Assembly (NCBI RefSeq): GCF_900100385.1
Contig: NZ_FNFC01000005.1
Span: 1-64,000, forward strand
Length of the DNA: 64,000 bases
Origin: Halovenus aranensis
Lineage (GTDB): Archaea; Halobacteriota; Halobacteria; Halobacteriales; Haloarculaceae
Direction of reading: 5' to 3'
Shown: one piece after another, positions 16,174 to 23,428 of the stretch
How the letters are laid out: each line of letters opens with the position of its first letter
Numbering within the stretch: the first letter of the stretch is position 1
Notes under the pieces: model-generated
Database searches by the model: none
What the model was told of the DNA's origin: nothing
The model's input: only the letters and a program-made list of their open reading frames with translations
Program-made: the position numbers and the translations under genes

Positions 16174-16190
16174 GTGGTTCTATATAAATG
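16174..16190 (-). promoter_or_regulatory. TATA promoter of the first thermosome gene
   Basis: Read on the plus strand, GTGGTTCTATATAAATG matches GTGATTCTATATAAAGG in front of the second thermosome gene at 15 of 17 positions. On the coding (minus) strand the TATA core lies about 30 nt upstream of ATG 16153. The extended identity beyond TATA suggests a shared regulatory element, possibly for heat induction. Confidence 0.7.
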
Positions 16191-16392
16191 TATGTGTTCG
16201 CGGCCGAGCTCAAAATAGGTTTGAAAACGGTTATTCGTCGGAATCGCAGTACGTGAGGCTATGAGAAAGACAGTCATGATGGTATATAGCATACGCCAAT
16301 CCACGCGTCTGTCTCGTTTTTATAATATAGATATCGCGGGAATCGGGCGACGCTGCGGTCGGAATAAAAGCAGTTGCTGTGGGGCGCAGGAA

Positions 16393-17262
16393 TCAGTTGT
16401 TCGAAGTCCACTCCGAGCAGGCGTCCATATCGTCCATCACGTCTTCGTGGAGCCCGCAGTAGGGAACGTACTCGTCGTCGACACTGACGTATCTGAAGTG
16501 GTCGCAGTTACCGCAGTAGGTGTCTGGTCGCCGGCGGGTCTTTGCCGATTCGAGGACGTCGTCTTCGATAGCGGGGTCGCCGGTGGTCGCAGCGCCGCCG
16601 TCGCTCGTCGGTTCGGCCATGACGACCGAGTCGTCTGTCGCGGCCGGGGCGGCCTGTGAGCCGTCGTTTGTCTGTGTCGGAACCGCCCCGTCGGGGTCGT
16701 TGCCGAACAGTCCGACGCTCCCAAAGCCAGGGATTCCGGGTGTCCCCGACTCGGTCGGCCTGATGACACGGACTTTTCCTTCTTCGGTGATTTCGACACG
16801 CGCGGTCCCGCCAGGGTCGTCGCGTGTCTTGAACGTCGCGACCGCGACGAACAGACACCAGAACGTGACGAGCGTGCCCGCCAGATAGAGCGCGATGGTG
16901 CCGAGGGCAAACTGCGGGTCGTTCGAGAGCCACTGGTCGGGATAGGCATAGCTGAACAACGCGACGCCGAAGACAGTGAGGCTCGCACCGATGGCGGCAG
17001 CAGCACGCGTCGTGTCACTCGCCGGGAGAACAACGAAGATGCCGACAAAGACCGCCGGGACACCAAGCCCCGCTAACACGCCGGCAGCCTGGCGCGCCTC
17101 GTAGAGGTCGAGCCCAAGCCACGACGACAGGTCTGTCGTCGCTATCGGAATCGCCCCCACGACGAGCACCGCACCGACAGCGAATACAGCCATCCCCAGC
17201 AGCCGCTGTTGCGGGTCCACGACCGTCCGTCCACCCTCGTACACGTCGGACAGGTCAGTCAT
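16393..17262 (-). CDS. Multi-pass membrane protein with C-terminal zinc-ribbon-like tail
   Basis: This 289-residue protein carries about four transmembrane helices in residues 20-145, a cytoplasmic linker including EITEEGKVRVIRPTESGTPG, a low-complexity acidic spacer, and a C-terminal CxxC...C pattern (YCGNCDHFRYVS, YCGLHED, DACSEW) likely to bind zinc. It resembles a haloarchaeal membrane family of unknown function (DUF7139-like). Nothing in the neighbourhood identifies its role. Confidence 0.7.
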   Translation of the reverse strand: MTDLSDVYEGGRTVVDPQQRLLGMAVFAVGAVLVVGAIPIATTDLSSWLGLDLYEARQAAGVLAGLGVPAVFVGIFVVLPASDTTRAAAAIGASLTVFGVALFSYAYPDQWLSNDPQFALGTIALYLAGTLVTFWCLFVAVATFKTRDDPGGTARVEITEEGKVRVIRPTESGTPGIPGFGSVGLFGNDPDGAVPTQTNDGSQAAPAATDDSVVMAEPTSDGGAATTGDPAIEDDVLESAKTRRRPDTYCGNCDHFRYVSVDDEYVPYCGLHEDVMDDMDACSEWTSNN

Positions 17263-17396
17263 GCATCTACGTTGGACGACAACTCACAAAACTACCCGTC
17301 AGACGGCCGTCAGACGGTCGCGCTCCGGCGAGAGTTACTCGTTGGTCTTCGAGCCGTGTCACAACAGTCAAATTGGCGGCGGGTAAACGTCCAGCT

Positions 17397-17696
17397 ATGT
17401 CAGACGAGGACGACTCCGGTATCGAGCTTGGCGAAGGAGAGCCAGTCGAGGGTGCGCCACTTGCCCGTGTCTCGGCACGGCTGATGTGGGGTATCGAGAA
17501 GAGTACTATCGTGGACAGAGAGGGTGAGACACAGATTCGGACGCCAGACGGCCCTCGGCCGCTCGCGGATATCCTCGACGAGGTCGACCGGACCTACTTC
17601 GACACACAGCAGACGTTCCACGACGCTGTCGAACCAGTCATCGGACACGGTGCGGTGCCAACAGCAGACAGCGACGAGACCGAACCGAGCGAGTAG
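17397..17696 (+). CDS. DUF5789-like small acidic protein
   Basis: This 99-residue protein is rich in Asp/Glu and contains VDREGETQIRTPDGPRPLAD and EVDRTYFDTQQTFHDAV, features of a conserved haloarchaeal family of unknown function. The ATG at 17397 is preferred over an upstream TTG. It ends 4 bp before the convergent kinase gene. Confidence 0.65.
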   Translation: MSDEDDSGIELGEGEPVEGAPLARVSARLMWGIEKSTIVDREGETQIRTPDGPRPLADILDEVDRTYFDTQQTFHDAVEPVIGHGAVPTADSDETEPSE

Positions 17697-17700
17697 TCTG

Positions 17701-18789
17701 TCACTCGAGGTCGGGAAGCAGAATGTTTACCCGCGTCCCGTCTCCGGACTGGTCGAAAGACAACTCACCGTCAAGACGAGTGAGACACCACTTGACAATC
17801 CAGAGCCCGATGCCGTTTCCGTGCAGGAGTTTTGTCTCACTGTTTTCGGTAATCGGTTTGAGTACCTCGCTGGGAATCTCGGAACCGTTGTCCTCGACAG
17901 AGAGTGCGCAGGCGTGTCGAGACTGTTCTGGCGTCTGAACGGCGACGGTGACCTCCGGCTCGGCGCCGTCGGTGTAGACAACCGCATTCTCGAGCAACTC
18001 GTTGAGTGCGTTCCAGAGGAGTTTCTTGTCGGTCGTGACGGTCGGAATCTCGTCGGGATAACTGGCCGAACATGACACATCCGTTCGCTCGTTGTACGCC
18101 TCAAGGATTGGCTCGACAAGCGAGTCAAGCGAGAACGTCGTCGGCTCCAGTGGCGTATCGATAGCGAGCTGTTCGAGCGCGCGCGCTTTGTCGGTCGTCT
18201 GTAGCAGTTCGTCGACGACAGACCGAATCTTCACGCCCGCCACCTCCGAGTCCTCGACATCGCCGTCGGCAAGCGAGTCAGCCGTCAGCCGTATCACGTT
18301 GAGTCTGTTCCGCAGGTCGTGTCGGAGTACCCGATTTAACACCTGATAGTACTGGTCTTGGAGTTGCTCTTTTGTCGGGTCTTCCGAAAGCAAGCCGAGC
18401 TGGCGAAACTTCGAGATTTCGTCAACCACGATAGCCAACTCGACAATCTCTCCGTCGACGATGCGATGAAACACTGCATACGGCTGTTCAATCGCGTCAT
18501 CTGTCGGTTCGACACCGTATGCCGAGTCAATCTGGTCGAGGGTTGCGGTGGCACGAATAGCAACCTGGTCGCCTTGGACGACAGTCTGTTCGACTGTCAT
18601 CTGTTCGGGGACGAACGTGCGGTCACTCTCCTCGATGAGCGCGATATATTCAGACCGTGACAGCCGCTCGCCGTTGATGATGACCGTTGCGTCCTCGGAC
18701 AGGAACTGCGTTGCTGCGGCTACCCGTGACGACTCGTTTGCCACGTTGATATACTCGTGAACGATTCGAACTTTCTCAGACACCACCAT
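17701..18789 (-). CDS. Histidine kinase with N-terminal SnoaL/NTF2-like domain
   Basis: Residues 1-130 look like a SnoaL/NTF2-type alpha+beta domain (FLSEDATVIINGERLSRSEY, VVQGDQVAIRATATLDQ), an unusual sensor for a kinase. From residue 148 a HisKA domain follows with phospho-acceptor His157 in RVLRHDLRNRLN. The HATPase has its N box (NALNELLENAV), a modified G1 box DNGSEIP instead of DNGPGIP, and G2 box HGNGIGLWIVKW. There is no transmembrane helix, so it is cytosolic. No cognate response regulator is adjacent. Confidence 0.8.
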   Translation of the reverse strand: MVVSEKVRIVHEYINVANESSRVAAATQFLSEDATVIINGERLSRSEYIALIEESDRTFVPEQMTVEQTVVQGDQVAIRATATLDQIDSAYGVEPTDDAIEQPYAVFHRIVDGEIVELAIVVDEISKFRQLGLLSEDPTKEQLQDQYYQVLNRVLRHDLRNRLNVIRLTADSLADGDVEDSEVAGVKIRSVVDELLQTTDKARALEQLAIDTPLEPTTFSLDSLVEPILEAYNERTDVSCSASYPDEIPTVTTDKKLLWNALNELLENAVVYTDGAEPEVTVAVQTPEQSRHACALSVEDNGSEIPSEVLKPITENSETKLLHGNGIGLWIVKWCLTRLDGELSFDQSGDGTRVNILLPDLE

Positions 18790-18947
18790 CGTTAATACAG
18801 CCGATTCCCGTCTGACCCCTCACCGACTCAGTCAACGTTTGACACAGGCAATCTTAACTGTTTTGCCTGTCGTCCCGTCGGTAGGCCGGCATGAGCGAAC
18901 ATACGCGTTTAGCAGTGGTTTATGACGGAGCGGAATCAATAGCCAGT

Positions 18948-19403
18948 ATGTCACTCCCAATCGACCCGACAGAGCTGAGCGAAGAAGACATCGGCGAACA
19001 CCGTGTCACGCTGGCGATGGACCACGAGGAGGCAGTCGAGTTCGTCCGCAAGTGCTGTGAAGAGACCGGCTTTGGCATCCCCGTCGAGTTCTCGCCCGCC
19101 GAGTTGCTCAACGAGAAAGTCGCCGCCGACCGAGACCCATACTACGTACTGGGTGCGTGCAATCCAAACGTTGCCGACAAGGCACTCGACGCCTCGGAGA
19201 AACAGATTGGTGGGCTATTCCCGTGTAACATGATCATCTGGGAACAAGAGCCGGGCCGCCAGCAGGTCTATCACGTCTCGATAATGCGGATTGCTCGACT
19301 CGTTGGGATGGCCCCCGACGACGAGGAGTGGGAGGATATCGTCGCGGAGACCGGGGAACTCGTCGGGGAGTGTTTCGAGCGCCTGCGCGCGAAAGCAGTC
19401 TGA
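18948..19403 (+). CDS. DUF302 family protein
   Basis: This 151-residue protein contains GFGIPVEFSPAELLNEKV, YYVLGACNPNVADKALDA, and a C-terminal core around FPCNMIIWEQEPGRQQVYHV typical of DUF302, a small alpha/beta domain of unknown biochemical function found in archaea and bacteria. ATG 18948 is chosen because a TTTATG TATA-like box lies about 28 nt upstream and family members start near it; an in-frame ATG at 18891 would add 19 residues. Confidence 0.8.
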   Translation: MSLPIDPTELSEEDIGEHRVTLAMDHEEAVEFVRKCCEETGFGIPVEFSPAELLNEKVAADRDPYYVLGACNPNVADKALDASEKQIGGLFPCNMIIWEQEPGRQQVYHVSIMRIARLVGMAPDDEEWEDIVAETGELVGECFERLRAKAV

Positions 19404-19454
19404 CACGGGCCAGCGAAGACAGGTTTTTATCACTCCCCTGCGAGTCCACTAGCA

Positions 19455-19745
19455 ATGGCGCGCTGGAAGTGTGCAATCGAGGGCGACGACGCCACGTTCG
19501 ACCGCGTCGAGGACCTGATGGTCCATCAGGCGGCCGAACACGAACGCATCAAATGCAACGTCTGCGGTGCGGTCATCCCGGACGGCTATTTCGCTATCCG
19601 ACACGCGTTCGACGAGCACTCGCGCGCGGAGTACGTTCGCGCTTACGATGCCTCTGCGGCCGAGGTCCGACGGCGAGAGAAGGTCAAAGAAGCCATCGAG
19701 GAGGTGGCCGACCTCCGTGAAGTCGTCGACCGACTCGACGAGTAA
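19455..19745 (+). CDS. Small zinc-finger-like protein
   Basis: This 96-residue protein begins MARWKCAIEG and carries CNVCGAVIPDGYFAIRHAFD, a Cys/His pattern resembling a degenerate C2H2 finger (Cys7, His near 29, then CxxC and HxxxxxH). The C-terminal third is a charged helix. It belongs to a haloarchaeal family of unknown function, probably nucleic-acid or protein binding. Confidence 0.6.
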   Translation: MARWKCAIEGDDATFDRVEDLMVHQAAEHERIKCNVCGAVIPDGYFAIRHAFDEHSRAEYVRAYDASAAEVRRREKVKEAIEEVADLREVVDRLDE

Positions 19746-19788
19746 CGACGCGATGCACTTTTGCTGGCACGGTGACTACACTCGCGCG

Positions 19789-20061
19789 ATGACGACTGCG
19801 CCGAGTCGATTCCATATCGGGCTGTACCTCGTCAGCGTCACCGGGCTCTCGGGACTCGCTATCGGCCTCTCGTATGCCGTGTTTGCCGCCGGCCTCACCG
19901 ATGGCGTCGAGTCGTTCCTCACGGACCCGTCTGGCACCGTGCTGGGCAACCCTGTCGGCGTTCTCGGTATTGCTGGTGTGTTTGGTACCCTGTTTTGTCT
20001 GTTTGTGGCCGTCATCGTCGGCGGTGCGCGATACGCTGACCAAAATCGGCAGCGGAAGTAA
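19789..20061 (+). CDS. Small two-helix membrane protein
   Basis: This 90-residue frame has two clear transmembrane helices (about residues 10-35 and 57-80) joined by an acidic extracytoplasmic loop (DGVESFLTDPSG). The end is basic (RYADQNRQRK), in keeping with a cytoplasmic tail. The function is unknown; similar small membrane proteins are conserved in haloarchaea. It lies just upstream of the foreign CHAT gene. Confidence 0.6.
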   Translation: MTTAPSRFHIGLYLVSVTGLSGLAIGLSYAVFAAGLTDGVESFLTDPSGTVLGNPVGVLGIAGVFGTLFCLFVAVIVGGARYADQNRQRK

Positions 20062-20195
20062 TGAACTCAGGCTCCTGTCGCTACGGACGCCACGTATCTC
20101 ATCGCGCTGTCGGGGCGACACTGTCCAGTTTCTGACAGAACGAGAGGCGGTGATTTGGGATAGGTATTTCCGAAATCAGGTAATATCAGCGTTTG

Positions 20196-22343
20196 ATGAG
20201 CCAGGATGGACTCGTATTTAACAAGCTGTCGGACACGGTTTTAGAGGTTCGAGACACCATCTCGAATCAACAATACCGTATCGAGAGTCCCGAGCCGATG
20301 GAGATAGGGCCGACCGAGTACGATGATTTCCCGGGACCAGTCACAGATACTATCGTGATTGATGCTGCTGAGCTTACAATACGCGGGGCGAGTGGGCCAA
20401 CAATCCGAGACGAAGACGGTCGTATGGAAGCACACATTGGAACGGATGAGCGAACATACACTTCCAGTGATGACAGTACATTTCTCGAACTCCATACCGT
20501 GGTAAAGACATATCTTCGGATTGACGGGCTGTTCGAATTTACGACTACAACTAATCAGGGTACTCTCAAAGCTCCAGAGGACACACGTGTAATCCTCGGG
20601 AGTCGTGCCTGGTGGTGTTATCCAACTGAGACAATCACTGTTTCTGAGTCAGTGACCGATCTTATAGATGCGGTTTCTCATTTCGGAGACTCAATCTTAG
20701 ACACATCTCCTGAACGGTCTTTTTCGACCATACGTGGCCATCCGCCACGACTACGTGTCGGAGAGTCACTGGATATCCCCGATTCAATTACAAAGCCTGA
20801 CTCTGGTATAACAATAACTGTACCCTCAACTATATCGGCAGTTCTCAGTGTCGCTCCACTCGCTTACTATTTGTCCGCAACGGTCGAACCCGGAGAAGAA
20901 TTTATTATTAGAACAGACTCTGGCTTCGCCTATCAACCTGAGTATGACTCACTTCATACTGCGGTGCAGTCTGTGCTAACCCAATGTTTTTATCTCGACT
21001 GTTTAATCAGGACCGAGGGCCTCTACCAGGTTGATTTACAAGAGCGACACGATTTTGAAGAGCGTGCCGAGACGGAGCTTGATTTTAAACATCTGTACGA
21101 ACAGACCCTCGCTAATCGGACTAAGGAATACTTGCAGATTGACTCAGATATCATTGAGAATATTACAACAGAGTGGCCGATAACAGCCGTTGTAGAACCG
21201 GGCACAAGTGCAATCGAGTCTCTGCCGTATCTAGCCTACGAACTTGCAAAAATTCGGCCGGAAAAACCACCTCGTTACACCGGTGATAAAGCCAAACGAT
21301 ATGCAATCAAATCATTCTCTAGAAGTCAGTCAGACACCCGTAGTACTACGCTCGTGTTTCAAAATGAGGCAGAATTTGTTGACGTTCCCGAGACAGAGAG
21401 CCACCAAACGATATGGGTTGGGGATGGCGTTCCACTGAATGCTATGAAGTTCGTTCGTGAGGGGTACAATCACGAGACAATTGGTAAGAAAACAGAGACA
21501 ATATTAGATGACGAAGGGGCGTCTTCATCTGAACTCGAAGTATCTGTAGTTTGCAACGGGGACACCATGGGACGAGAGCTACACGAGATTCAGAGTAGTT
21601 TGGCGCCGCGTGATGACTATTCCATTGACCTATCAATGTATTCCCAGACGTCGGCAGACGAACTCAAGCAGATCCTCGAACAAGGTGCTAGCTATTTACA
21701 CTTCATTGGCCACGCTACCCCTACTGGTTTAGAATGTACTGACGGGATGTTAGATGTCGCAACGATACATGAGAGTAACGTAACGACGTTTTTCTTGAAC
21801 GCGTGTCAGTCATATCAACAGGGCAAAGAACTCGTTAGACAGGGCAGTAGTGGCGGTATTGTTACATATAGCGATATCTCAGATAGGTTCGCGCTGGAAA
21901 CTAGTAGTTTGGTCATACAGTTGTTGAACTCAGGGTTTACCATTGGGTCCTGTCTCAATATCGTGAAAGGTACGACACCAATTGGAAGACAGTATACTAC
22001 TGTTGGCTCTCATAAGGCAAAGATAGTGCGAGCAGGAAGTATGATTCCGCACATTCGGCGTGTTTCGAAGAATGAGGAAGGATACAGTCTTAATATAATC
22101 ACAGATGGAATCTGTGGTCCCGAAGATACAGTTGGTGGACTGGTTACCCACTATATTGAGGATATGGACCGATATCGGGTCATACCTTCATCAACGACGG
22201 TCAATATCGAGACTGATGAGCTGAGGGAATTTCTGTCGGTAGATGATATCCCAGTGATTTATCAGGGGAAACTTCAGTCGAGAGCCGAGTTCTTCGAGAC
22301 GATTGAACAGGAGCCCTCCGGTAGCAATTCAAGCACTCGCTGA
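20196..22343 (+). CDS. CHAT-domain (caspase-like) protease with unknown N-terminal half
   Basis: This 715-residue protein ends in a CHAT peptidase: YLHFIGHATPTGLEC with catalytic His506, then TTFFLNACQSYQQGKELV with catalytic Cys537, and GSSGGIVTYSDISDRF of the substrate loop. The first about 400 residues are beta-rich and unrecognised, with no TPR repeats. CHAT proteases cleave partner proteins, often to trigger cell death in antiviral systems; no partner is evident nearby. The gene is visibly richer in A/T and in A/T-ending codons than its neighbours, a sign of recent transfer. Start at ATG 20196, with a TTG just before it. Confidence 0.8.
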   Translation: MSQDGLVFNKLSDTVLEVRDTISNQQYRIESPEPMEIGPTEYDDFPGPVTDTIVIDAAELTIRGASGPTIRDEDGRMEAHIGTDERTYTSSDDSTFLELHTVVKTYLRIDGLFEFTTTTNQGTLKAPEDTRVILGSRAWWCYPTETITVSESVTDLIDAVSHFGDSILDTSPERSFSTIRGHPPRLRVGESLDIPDSITKPDSGITITVPSTISAVLSVAPLAYYLSATVEPGEEFIIRTDSGFAYQPEYDSLHTAVQSVLTQCFYLDCLIRTEGLYQVDLQERHDFEERAETELDFKHLYEQTLANRTKEYLQIDSDIIENITTEWPITAVVEPGTSAIESLPYLAYELAKIRPEKPPRYTGDKAKRYAIKSFSRSQSDTRSTTLVFQNEAEFVDVPETESHQTIWVGDGVPLNAMKFVREGYNHETIGKKTETILDDEGASSSELEVSVVCNGDTMGRELHEIQSSLAPRDDYSIDLSMYSQTSADELKQILEQGASYLHFIGHATPTGLECTDGMLDVATIHESNVTTFFLNACQSYQQGKELVRQGSSGGIVTYSDISDRFALETSSLVIQLLNSGFTIGSCLNIVKGTTPIGRQYTTVGSHKAKIVRAGSMIPHIRRVSKNEEGYSLNIITDGICGPEDTVGGLVTHYIEDMDRYRVIPSSTTVNIETDELREFLSVDDIPVIYQGKLQSRAEFFETIEQEPSGSNSSTR

Positions 22344-22400
22344 CTCTGCCGGAGCTTAGCTTTCGACGGGTACACAATCCTGGAGCGGAAACCGGCGGCT

Positions 22401-23417
22401 ATGGAAATAGATGTCGAGCCTGTCGAGACGCTTGACGACATCGACACCGACAGCCTCGCTACCGGCGTCGATGCCGCCGAGTACGTCCTCTACGGCGGGA
22501 AAGGCGGCGTCGGAAAGACGACGATGGCCGCCGCGACGGCGCTTGCAAGCGCCAGCGACGGCACCGAGACACTCGTCGTCTCGACGGACCCCGCACACTC
22601 GCTGTCGGACACTCTGGAGACGGACGTTCCCGAGGAGCCGACACGGGTCCACGACGAGGTGCCGCTCTACGGCGCGGAAATCGACCCTGAGGCCGCGCTC
22701 GCGGACAGTCCGCTGGGAATGGAGGGCGGGAATCCGCTTGCCGGCATGCTCGGCGAGGACGTGGCCGACCCGCTGGCAGGGTCGATGCCCGGTGCCGACG
22801 AGGCCGCGGCCGTTCGCCTCTTGCTGGAATACCTCGACGACCCGCGGTTCGAGCGCGTCGTCGTCGACACCGCACCGACCGGTCACACGCTTCGCCTGCT
22901 GGAGTTACCCGAAATGCTCGACTCGATGGTCGGCAAGCTGATGACCGTCCGCGAGCGGATGAGCGGGATGTTCGACGTGTTCGGCGACGAGCCCGACGAC
23001 GAGGATATCGACAGCCTCAACGAGTTCTCGGCGCGCATCGAGCGGCTTCGCGACCTGCTCCGGGACCCCGCGCTGACGGATTTCCGTCTCGTGATGGTGC
23101 CCGAAGAGCTGAGCATCATGGAGTCAGAGCGGATGCTCGACCGCCTCGACGCCTTCGGCGTCCCCGTTGGGACTGTCGTCGTCAACCGCGTCATGCAGGA
23201 CCCCACGGAGGTGACCGACCTCGGTTCGGACTGGTTCGTCGCGCCCAATCACACCGACTGCGAGTTCTGTGCCCAGCGCTGGGAGGTCCAACAGCGCGCG
23301 CTCGCCCGGTCTCAGGATATCTTCCGCGGCCACGATGTCCGCCGGGTACCGCTACTGGCCGAAGAGGTCAGAGGCGAGAAACTGCTTCGTGTCGTCGCGG
23401 CCTGTCTGGCCGAGTGA
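22401..23417 (+). CDS. Get3/TRC40-like ArsA-family ATPase
   Basis: A deviant P-loop, YGGKGGVGKTT, at residues 31-41, the switch regions VSTDPAHSLSDTLE and VVDTAPTGHTLRLLELPEML, and a CxxC pair at Cys287/Cys290 (TDCEFCAQRW) identify a single-domain TRC40/Get3-type member. The CxxC motif, which in Get3 binds zinc at the dimer interface, favours tail-anchored-protein targeting over arsenite efflux, and no arsB or arsenic gene is adjacent. It is convergent with polC, 11 bp away. Full length for the family. Confidence 0.88.
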   Translation: MEIDVEPVETLDDIDTDSLATGVDAAEYVLYGGKGGVGKTTMAAATALASASDGTETLVVSTDPAHSLSDTLETDVPEEPTRVHDEVPLYGAEIDPEAALADSPLGMEGGNPLAGMLGEDVADPLAGSMPGADEAAAVRLLLEYLDDPRFERVVVDTAPTGHTLRLLELPEMLDSMVGKLMTVRERMSGMFDVFGDEPDDEDIDSLNEFSARIERLRDLLRDPALTDFRLVMVPEELSIMESERMLDRLDAFGVPVGTVVVNRVMQDPTEVTDLGSDWFVAPNHTDCEFCAQRWEVQQRALARSQDIFRGHDVRRVPLLAEEVRGEKLLRVVAACLAE

Positions 23418-23428
23418 GTGCAGAGCGG

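Noticed and set aside
14393-16264. A 623-codon open frame antisense to the first thermosome gene
   Set aside because: The minus-strand thermosome is unmistakable; long antisense frames arise from GC-rich codon bias. The second thermosome shows the same effect at 56183-57922.
20196-23417. CHAT gene and Get3-like ATPase as one defence operon
   Set aside because: They are co-directional and close, but differ sharply in base composition, and the ATPase has core-gene features; adjacency looks incidental.
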